The position numbers and the translations under genes are program-made. A DNA stretch of 6,767 nt, from assembly GCA_035557095.1 (NCBI GenBank), contig DATMEB010000282.1, forward strand, positions 1-6,767, given 5' to 3'. This DNA comes from JALZDI01 sp035557095. GTDB taxonomy: Bacteria > Actinomycetota > Actinomycetes > Propionibacteriales > Nocardioidaceae. Shown here one piece after another: positions 1-5,260 of the stretch; the stretch's first letter is position 1; each line of letters opens with the position of its first letter. The notes under the pieces were generated by a model. That model was not told where the DNA came from. It worked only from the letters and a program-made list of their open reading frames with translations, and ran no database searches.

Positions 1-1230
1 GACGGGTCGACACCCGCGGAGCCTCCGCCGGAGCCGACCGCGAGCGCGACCCCGCGGATCAACCTCAACGACGTCGCCGTCGGCTCGGCCGCGCTCGCCG
101 AACGCGCCGGTCTGTACATCTGCGGGGACTCGATCGTCGCCTCGGCCCCGGCCGGCGGGATCCAGGGCGACTCGTTCGTGGTCTTCGACATCGCGACCCG
201 CGTCGGCGAGATCACCCACGTCCAGCTGCCGCGACGCCTGCAGCCCAACGCGCGCTGGCTGCTCACCACCGAGTGCGTGCACCCCCGCGGGGGCGAGCCG
301 TTCATCTCGGTGGCCTACCAGGAGATGCCGCTCACGCCCACGGGCGGTGGCGGCGTCCGCGCGGCGTACACCCTCGACGGTGAGCGGCTGTGGATGCGCT
401 CCGACCTGAACCAGCCCGCAGTCGTGGTCGACGACGTGCTGGTCCTGGGGTCGGCACCCGAGCAGCCGGAGAGCGCGGTCGACCTGCGAACCGGCGAGAC
501 CATCGCCACCTTCGACCCGTCGGTGCAGGCACGCACGGTCGTCTCCGGCAACCGGATGGTCGTCCGCGGCCTCACCGGGCCTCCGGTGCTGATGAGTCTC
601 GCGGGCCGCAGGATCGCGACGCTGCACCAGGCCTCGTCGTTCAACGCCGACGGCGGGTTGCTCTTCGGTGTCATCCCCGCGGCGCTGCCCGACACCGAGC
701 TCCTCGAGGAGGAGCCGCCCCCCGACGAGGAGACCGGCGGCCTGACCGACGCGAGCCCCTCCCCGTCACCGACGCAGACCGGGCCGCCCGCGGCCGGGAC
801 GAGGCTGCCTCGCGGTGAGGTCCGGGCCTACTCGCTGCGCACCGGCCGGCCGCAGTGGCGGCTCGGCATCGCGCCGGACCCGCTGGGCCTGCCCACCGTG
901 GAGCCGCGGACGGGGGTCGTCGTGATCGTCGACGTCGACGGCCTCGCGCACGGCATCGACCCCAGGAGCGGCCTGCAGATGTGGCGCGCGCCGACCGAGC
1001 TGGAGAGCCCGCGGGTCACCGCTGCCGGAGGCATCGTCGTGTTCGACCGGCTCGACGACCCGTTCCAGAAGCTGCTCGACTCGCGTACCGGGCTGCCGCT
1101 GCCCGAGCAGGAGGAGGCGATCGTCGACGTGCGGGCACCGGGGGCGCTGCAGATCATCGACGGAGTGGCCAGGCTGGTGCCACTGTCCCGGCTGCGAACC
1201 CCACCCACGACCGAGGAGCCGACCGACTGA
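1..1230 (+). CDS. PQQ-like beta-propeller repeat protein, 5' partial
   Basis: The frame is open from base 1 to the TGA at 1228-1230, giving 409 visible residues; the true start is upstream of the window, so the internal GTG at 178 is probably not the start. Short blade-like repeats of the form [Y/D]-x-[L/D]-x-[T/S]-G-x-x-x-W recur: visible residues about 121-133 (LDGERLWMR), 160-172 (DLRTGETIATFD), 274-288 (YSLRTGRPQWRL), 316-330 (DPRSGLQMWR) and 360-368 (DSRTG). This spacing and the Gly-x(3)-Trp signature resemble PQQ-like (PF13360/quinoprotein-type) beta-propellers, which in actinobacteria are often cell-surface proteins of unknown role. Residues 1-18 are Pro/Glu/Thr-rich and look like a linker after a membrane anchor outside the window. 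An acidic then Pro/Ser/Thr-rich insert (about 233-268, including SPSPSPTQT) splits the propeller. No enzymatic residues are recognisable, so a scaffold or binding role is only a guess. The fold is fairly sure, the function unknown. Confidence 0.75.
   Translation, partial: DGSTPAEPPPEPTASATPRINLNDVAVGSAALAERAGLYICGDSIVASAPAGGIQGDSFVVFDIATRVGEITHVQLPRRLQPNARWLLTTECVHPRGGEPFISVAYQEMPLTPTGGGGVRAAYTLDGERLWMRSDLNQPAVVVDDVLVLGSAPEQPESAVDLRTGETIATFDPSVQARTVVSGNRMVVRGLTGPPVLMSLAGRRIATLHQASSFNADGGLLFGVIPAALPDTELLEEEPPPDEETGGLTDASPSPSPTQTGPPAAGTRLPRGEVRAYSLRTGRPQWRLGIAPDPLGLPTVEPRTGVVVIVDVDGLAHGIDPRSGLQMWRAPTELESPRVTAAGGIVVFDRLDDPFQKLLDSRTGLPLPEQEEAIVDVRAPGALQIIDGVARLVPLSRLRTPPTTEEPTD
1213..1218 (+). 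promoter_or_regulatory. Ribosome-binding site of the SDR gene
   Basis: GAGGAG lies inside the last codons of the upstream propeller gene, 11 nt before the ATG at 1230. It fixes the SDR start at the TGATG junction and suggests that re-initiating ribosomes translate the SDR. Confidence 0.6.
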
Positions 1231-1976
1231 TGCGCAGGAACGTTCTGATCACCGGGGCGAGCTCCGGTCTCGGCGAGGGCATGGCCCGGATCTTCGCCGC
1301 CGGAGGACACAACCTCGCACTGTGTGCGCGTCGCAGCGAGCGGCTGGACAAGCTCAAGGCCGAGCTCGAGGGCGAGCACCCCGGTATCACCGTCGCGGTG
1401 CGGTCCCTGGACGTCAACGACCACCCCCTGGTGTTCGAGGTGTTCCACGCCTTGCATGCGGAGCTGGGCGGGCTCGACCGCATCGTCGTCAACGCCGGGA
1501 TCGGCAAGGGAGCTCCGGTCGGCAGCGGGCGGTTCGCGGTCAACGCCGAGACAGCGCAGACGAACTTCGTCGGCGCGCTCGCGCAGTGCGAGGCCGCGAT
1601 GGAGATCTTCCACGCCGCCGGCGCCGGCCACCTGGTGGTGGTCTCGTCGATCCAGGCCGTTCGCGGCTTCCCCGGTGCGATGGCGACCTACGCCGCGAGC
1701 AAGGCCGGCGTGGCCGCACTCGCCGAGGGCATCCGATGCGACGTCGTCGGCACCCCGATCAAGGTCACGACCCTGCTGCCGGGCTACATCCGCTCGGAGA
1801 TGACCGCGGGGGTCCGCGGCGCGCCGTTCATGGTCGACAACGAGACCGGCAGCCGTGCCCTGGTCGACGCGATCGAGAAGGAGGGCGCGACCGCGGCGGT
1901 GCCGCCGTGGCCGTGGCGGCTCGTCGGCCCGGTGCTGAAGGTGCTGCCGCGTTCGGTCGTACGCCGGATGCTCTGA
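1230..1976 (+). CDS. Classical short-chain dehydrogenase/reductase (SDR), substrate unknown
   Basis: A complete 248-residue protein, typical classical SDR length. Visible motifs: the nucleotide-binding TGASSGLG at 8-15, Arg34-Arg35 after the second beta strand (favouring NADP(H) over NAD(H)), NAG at 88-90, Asn112 in TNFVG, the VVSS strand with catalytic Ser139/140, YAASK with Tyr154 and Lys158, and PG at 184-185. The catalytic Asn-Ser-Tyr-Lys set is therefore intact, and it should be an active NADP(H)-dependent oxidoreductase. The C-terminal tail (about 225-248) is hydrophobic and basic with Trp and Pro, and may lie on a membrane or shape the substrate pocket. The ATG at 1230 shares one base with the TGA of the preceding gene (TGATG), and GAGGAG at 1213-1218 gives a ribosome-binding site 11 nt upstream, which supports this start and translational coupling. 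The substrate cannot be read from sequence. Confidence 0.93.
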   Translation: MRRNVLITGASSGLGEGMARIFAAGGHNLALCARRSERLDKLKAELEGEHPGITVAVRSLDVNDHPLVFEVFHALHAELGGLDRIVVNAGIGKGAPVGSGRFAVNAETAQTNFVGALAQCEAAMEIFHAAGAGHLVVVSSIQAVRGFPGAMATYAASKAGVAALAEGIRCDVVGTPIKVTTLLPGYIRSEMTAGVRGAPFMVDNETGSRALVDAIEKEGATAAVPPWPWRLVGPVLKVLPRSVVRRML

Positions 1977-1990
1977 CCGCGTCGGGCTGC

Positions 1991-2584
1991 TCAGTCGCCG
2001 AAGCGCAGCGCGAAGTCCTCGAGCACGATCGAGGCCAGCGGTCGCCGCCCGCACAGCTCGGCGAACGGTCCGTCGGCCGGGAAGTCCCAGCGCGCCCGCG
2101 CGCGCCGGATGCGCGCCGTACCCGACAGTGGGGCGAGCACCGTCTCGTGGTCGTCGCCACCCTCGCGTCGTTGTGCCGTACGCGAGCGGAACGGCAGCCG
2201 GCCGGGAAGGCCGCGGCCCAGGACGAACTCCGCGCTCGCCACCGGACCGTGCTCGTCGCGAGCCTCGCCGCGAAACGCCGGACCGTGCTTCAGCGTGAAC
2301 TCCGCGAGGTCCTTCGGGATGGCCCACAGCGCGCGCCCGCCGTCACGGGAGGCGGTGGAGTCGACCCAGATGTCGCTGATCGTGACACCGAGCCGCGGGC
2401 CCACGCGGGTCGGTGTCGCGCGCAGCAGCTCGGCGTAGGTGAGCTCGCCGCCCTCCTGGTAGTCGACGAAGGCGGTGCCCACCAGACGGTGCCCGAGGCG
2501 CCACAGCGAGAGGAACAGCTGCCCGCGCAACGACCACGGCGAGGGCGGGTAGTCGCCCGAGGGCGACGACGGCGTCGGGTCCAT
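1991..2584 (-). CDS. Acetoacetate decarboxylase family protein (ADC-like)
   Basis: A 197-residue protein. The segment ELTYAELL (47-54), then ISDIWVDS (69-76) and LWAIPKDLAEF (86-96) match the layout of the acetoacetate decarboxylase superfamily (PF06314), where the Lys in the P-K element forms the Schiff base with a beta-keto acid. Lys91 is the expected Schiff-base lysine. In the clostridial enzyme it is followed by a second Lys (Lys115-Lys116) that lowers its pKa; here residue 92 is Asp. The protein is shorter than the clostridial enzyme (about 244 residues). Superfamily members include decarboxylases but also enzymes with aldolase/dehydratase-type activity, so acetone formation should not be assumed. 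The start is the ATG at 2584-2582: an in-frame TAG at 2599-2597 rules out any longer form, though a later start is possible. No Shine-Dalgarno sequence lies in the 9 nt before it. It is divergent from the PBP gene and convergent with the SDR gene, so it is probably monocistronic. Confidence 0.82.
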   Translation of the reverse strand: MDPTPSSPSGDYPPSPWSLRGQLFLSLWRLGHRLVGTAFVDYQEGGELTYAELLRATPTRVGPRLGVTISDIWVDSTASRDGGRALWAIPKDLAEFTLKHGPAFRGEARDEHGPVASAEFVLGRGLPGRLPFRSRTAQRREGGDDHETVLAPLSGTARIRRARARWDFPADGPFAELCGRRPLASIVLEDFALRFGD

Positions 2585-2592
2585 CGTCTGGC

Positions 2593-2599
2593 TACCCTA
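2593..2599. promoter_or_regulatory. Putative bidirectional -10 element (TACCCTA) between divergent genes
   Basis: TACCCT on the + strand (2593-2598) and TAGGGT on the - strand (2599-2594) both fit the actinobacterial TANNNT -10 consensus and overlap by five bases in the symmetric heptamer TACCCTA. On the minus strand the hexamer ends 9 nt before the ADC-like ATG, which would give a nearly leaderless mRNA. On the plus strand it would give the PBP mRNA a leader of roughly 75 nt. No convincing -35 hexamer is visible for either direction, and short motifs like this arise by chance, so this is a candidate only. Confidence 0.4.
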
Positions 2600-2600
2600 G

Positions 2601-2628
2601 TGCCCGCTGGGCGGCGCGCAGCAGGGCA
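2601..2628. promoter_or_regulatory. Imperfect inverted repeat in the PBP upstream region
   Basis: TGCCCGCTG (2601-2609) pairs with CAGCAGGGCA (2619-2628) with one bulged A at 2623 and a 9-nt loop. It sits just downstream of the TACCCTA element, where the PBP transcript would begin, so it could be an operator or a 5' leader hairpin. At this GC content, dyads of this size are not rare. Confidence 0.3.
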
Positions 2629-2668
2629 AACGTTGCTGGTCGGGGCACTGGCACCACGAGCGGACACT

Positions 2669-2674
2669 GGGGGG
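2669..2674 (+). promoter_or_regulatory. G-rich ribosome-binding site of the PBP gene
   Basis: A run of six G lies 5 nt before the ATG at 2680. It can pair with the anti-Shine-Dalgarno pyrimidines and fixes the start immediately before the lipoprotein signal peptide. Confidence 0.5.
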
Positions 2675-2679
2675 CGCAC

Positions 2680-4569
2680 ATGACGACGGTTCGGCTGCTG
2701 GCGGCGGGGTTGGCCGCAGGCCTGCTGACTGCCTGCACGGGGGGTCCGCTGGGGGAGAGCCCCGAGGACCTGGCCGCCGGCGCCGCACAGACCTTCCTGG
2801 ACGGGTGGTCCTCCGGCGACGTCGCGCAGGCCGCCCGGCAGACCGACGCACCGGCGGCTGCGCGCGAGCAGCTCGCCGACGTGCAGGACAGCCTGCAGAT
2901 CACGCGCACGACGTACGAGCCGGCCGGTGAGGCGACCTGCTCGGAGGCGCGCTGCACGCAGCGGGTGCGGCTCACCCACACGCTGGCCGGCATCGGCGAG
3001 TGGAGCTACGACACGACGGTCCGCGTCACCCGGCCCGCCGACGACGAGGCGGAGGGCTTCGTCGTGGCCTGGAGCCCGCAGGTGGTCCATCCGCGGCTGA
3101 CCGATGAGACGGACCTCTCGCGGGAGCGCACACTGCCGGCCAGGGCGTCGATCCTCGACCGGGACGGTGCGAAGCTCACCCGCAACGGCGAGGTGTTCCG
3201 GATCGGGGTGGTGCCGCGCAAGGTGCGGCCCGAGACCTACCCCGACATCGAGCGGCTGCTCGACGTCGACGCCGCGGGGCTGCGCGACAGCGTGCAGGCG
3301 GCCGAACCCGACTGGTTCGTCCCGGTGATCACGTTGCGCGAGTCCGACTACCGTCCGGTGTCCGACGAGCTGCTGCAGGTACCGGGCATCGCCGTCGATA
3401 CCGACGTCTGGTCGCTGCCGCCGACCTCGACGTGGGGGCGCGCACTGCTCGGCACCGTCGCGCCCGCCACCGCGGAGACGCTGAAGAGCGCCGGACCGAT
3501 GGCGTCGTCGGCCGACGCCCTGGGTGTCTCCGGGCTGCAGCTGGCCTACCAGGAGGAGCTGGCCGGCACCCCCGGCGGCAGCGTGCTCCTCGTCGACGCG
3601 GAGTCCGGCGGGGAGCTCGCGACGCTGTACACCGCACGACCTCGACGCGGCGAACCGCTGCGTACGACGCTGGACCGGGAGGTGCAGTCAGCGGCCGAGC
3701 GGGCCGTGCAGGCGCAGTCCAAGCTGACCGCTATGGTCGCGGTCGACGCCCGCAGCGGCGACGTCCTCGCCAGCGCGGTGGGTCCGGGCATCCAGTCCTA
3801 CGACACCGCGCTGCTGGGCCAGTACCCACCGGGGTCGACGTTCAAGGTCGTCTCCACCGCCGCGCTGCTGCAGCGCGACGCGGTGCGACTCGACGAGCCG
3901 GCGCAGTGCCCGGCGACCACGACCGTGGAGGGGAAGTCGTTCAAGAACTACGACGACTTCGAGGCGCTGCCGCCCGGCGGCACGTTCGCCGACGCGTTCG
4001 CGGCGTCGTGCAACACCGCGATCGTGTCGCGTGCGCAGGGGCTCGGCGACCAGGCCGTGCACGAGACTGCCGAGCTGTTCGGCATCGGCGGCGAGTGGGA
4101 CCTCGGGGTCGACGCGTTCAGCGGCTCGGTGCCGAGCAGTACCAGCGAGGTCGACCGGGCCGCCTCGATGATCGGGCAGGGCCGGGTGCTGATGAGCCCG
4201 CTGGCGATGGCGATGGTGGCCGCCGGGGTCGACTCCGGGACGCCGAAGGCCCCACGGCTGCTCCCGGACCACACCGGTGAGGAGCCGACGTACGCGCCGC
4301 TGCCCGACGAGCTCGCGCGGTCACTGCGCTCGCTGATGCGGCGGGTGGTCACCCAGGGCACGGCGACCGAGCTGGACCTGCCCGGGCCGCCGGTGCACGC
4401 CAAGACCGGCACCGCGGAGTTCGACTCCGACGACCCGTCGAAGACGCACGCGTGGATGATCGGGTTCCGCGGTGACCTGGCGTTCGCCGTGCTCGTCGAC
4501 CACGGTGCCTCCGGCAGCGAGGACGCCGCGCCGGTGGTGCGCACGTTCCTGCAGTCGCTACCCGGCTGA
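2680..4569 (+). CDS. Class B penicillin-binding lipoprotein with MecA_N-like domain (transpeptidase)
   Basis: A 629-residue D,D-transpeptidase that would cross-link peptidoglycan outside the membrane. Residues 1-19 form a short lipoprotein signal peptide (one Arg, then a hydrophobic run) ending in the lipobox LTAC, so Cys19 should be lipidated. About 28-138 is an NTF2-like MecA_N-type domain, beginning DLAAGAAQTFLDGWSSGD; about 148-300 is the PBP dimerisation/pedestal region, starting RTLPARASILDRDG; about 330-627 is the transpeptidase. All three catalytic motifs are present: S386-T-F-K389 (SxxK, Ser386 nucleophile), S443-C-N445 (SxN) and K575-T-G577 (KTG), plus the usual GQG at 499-501. The architecture matches actinobacterial penicillin-binding lipoproteins such as M. 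tuberculosis Rv2864c and shares its domain order with staphylococcal PBP2a. Cys87 and Cys92 in the extracellular N domain could form a small disulfide loop. It is transcribed alone, divergent from the ADC-like gene and convergent with bioD. Beta-lactam affinity cannot be inferred from the motifs. Confidence 0.95.
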   Translation: MTTVRLLAAGLAAGLLTACTGGPLGESPEDLAAGAAQTFLDGWSSGDVAQAARQTDAPAAAREQLADVQDSLQITRTTYEPAGEATCSEARCTQRVRLTHTLAGIGEWSYDTTVRVTRPADDEAEGFVVAWSPQVVHPRLTDETDLSRERTLPARASILDRDGAKLTRNGEVFRIGVVPRKVRPETYPDIERLLDVDAAGLRDSVQAAEPDWFVPVITLRESDYRPVSDELLQVPGIAVDTDVWSLPPTSTWGRALLGTVAPATAETLKSAGPMASSADALGVSGLQLAYQEELAGTPGGSVLLVDAESGGELATLYTARPRRGEPLRTTLDREVQSAAERAVQAQSKLTAMVAVDARSGDVLASAVGPGIQSYDTALLGQYPPGSTFKVVSTAALLQRDAVRLDEPAQCPATTTVEGKSFKNYDDFEALPPGGTFADAFAASCNTAIVSRAQGLGDQAVHETAELFGIGGEWDLGVDAFSGSVPSSTSEVDRAASMIGQGRVLMSPLAMAMVAAGVDSGTPKAPRLLPDHTGEEPTYAPLPDELARSLRSLMRRVVTQGTATELDLPGPPVHAKTGTAEFDSDDPSKTHAWMIGFRGDLAFAVLVDHGASGSEDAAPVVRTFLQSLPG

Positions 4570-4607
4570 CCTCGCGCGGACGAGCTCAGAAGGCCACCCG
4601 AGGTCAG
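4566..4607. terminator. Inverted repeat between convergent genes, candidate bidirectional terminator
   Basis: CTGACCTCG (4566-4574) and CGAGGTCAG (4599-4607) are perfect 9-bp inverted repeats around a 24-nt loop. The left arm contains the TGA of the PBP gene (4567-4569) and the right arm the stop of bioD (4604-4606, minus strand). Further G-C pairs inside the loop could extend the stem imperfectly. There is no T-tract on either side, which is common for actinobacterial terminators but leaves the call unproven; the long loop also weakens it. Confidence 0.45.
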
Positions 4608-5260
4608 ACCTCACGCTGGTGCGGCCACCGCCCCTGGTCGAGCTCGGCGAGCGCGGTCAGCAGCGGTACGCCGGTGACCCGCGGCAGGTCCTCGCGGTTG
4701 CAGCGCTGGGCCAGGTCGGGCTCGTTGGGCCAGGAGCCGATGATGAGCCCGCTCGGCTCGATCCCGCGGTGCCGCAGGGCCTCGACGGCGAGCTCGGTGT
4801 GGTTGAGGGTGCCGAGGTCGGGCGAGGTCACCACGAGCACGTCCACGTCGGCGTTGCGCGCCCGCAGGTCCAGGATCAGGTCGATGATCGTGCCGCCCTC
4901 GCGGTCGAGGCGTACCAGCACACCGCCGGTGCCCTCGACGAGGACGACGTCGCCGCGGACGGCCGCGACCCGCTCGGCGAGCTCGGCCACGGTAGGGATC
5001 TCGACGTCGCGCAGCCGCGCGGCGGAGTCCGGAGCCAGCGGGTCCTCGAGGCGGACGAACTCGTGGATGTCGAAGACGCCGCTCAGCGCCGCGATCTCGT
5101 CGACGTCGCCGCCCGGCTCGCCACCGAGCAGGCCGGTCTGCACGGGCTTGACGACCGCGACGTCGAGGTCGTGCGCGGAGTACGACGTCGCCAGCGCCGC
5201 GGTCACCACGGTCTTGCCGACACCGGTGCCTGTACCGGTGACCACGACGAACCGCTTCAT
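4604..5260 (-). CDS. bioD: Dethiobiotin synthetase (ATP-dependent)
   Basis: A 218-residue cytoplasmic enzyme that closes the ureido ring of biotin: 7,8-diaminononanoate + CO2 + nucleoside triphosphate gives dethiobiotin. Visible features are the P-loop GTGTGVGKT (9-17, Lys16), KPVQTG (38-43, Lys38), VEGTGG (108-113; EGAGG in many homologues), and TSPDLGTLNHT (145-155), which is the family signature before the dimer and substrate region. The length is normal (E. coli about 225). The nucleobase-binding segment around GSWPNEP (175-181) differs in form from the E. coli GWVAND stretch, so nucleotide preference is open. The start is the ATG at 5260-5258, whose ATGA overlaps the bioF stop by 4 bp, with an AAGG-type ribosome site about 10 nt upstream inside bioF. 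The frame stays open far upstream, but that part is a shadow of bioF. It is the last gene of the bioAFD operon. Confidence 0.95.
   Translation of the reverse strand: MKRFVVVTGTGTGVGKTVVTAALATSYSAHDLDVAVVKPVQTGLLGGEPGGDVDEIAALSGVFDIHEFVRLEDPLAPDSAARLRDVEIPTVAELAERVAAVRGDVVLVEGTGGVLVRLDREGGTIIDLILDLRARNADVDVLVVTSPDLGTLNHTELAVEALRHRGIEPSGLIIGSWPNEPDLAQRCNREDLPRVTGVPLLTALAELDQGRWPHQREV

Noticed and set aside
178..180. GTG at 178 as the start of the propeller gene
   Set aside because: The same frame is open and protein-like from base 1 with no ribosome-binding site before 178, so the gene continues off the left edge.
1973..1994. CTGA/TCAG inverted pair between the SDR and ADC-like genes as a terminator
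   Set aside because: Only 4 bp pair, which is what two facing TGA stops preceded by C produce; nothing extends the stem.
828..2327. A 499-codon open frame on the minus strand across the propeller end and the SDR gene
   Set aside because: It is Arg/Ala/Gly-rich shadow translation with no recognisable domain, overlapping two well-supported genes on the other strand; long antisense frames are expected at this GC content.
2633..2661. TTGCTG as a -35 hexamer for the PBP gene
   Set aside because: No acceptable -10 hexamer lies 16-19 bp downstream.
1322..2683. A 453-codon open frame on the plus strand across the SDR and ADC-like genes
   Set aside because: The composition is Arg/Ala/Gly-rich with no motif, and it runs out of frame through SDR catalytic motifs and antisense to the ADC-like gene.
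2290..3090. A 266-codon minus-strand frame overlapping the ADC-like gene and the start of the PBP gene
   Set aside because: It would place coding sequence over the divergent promoter region and antisense to the PBP signal peptide; its translation has no family signature.
3432..4280. Long plus- and minus-strand frames inside the PBP gene
   Set aside because: They lie within the transpeptidase domain, whose catalytic motifs are all in the annotated frame; they are GC-driven shadows.
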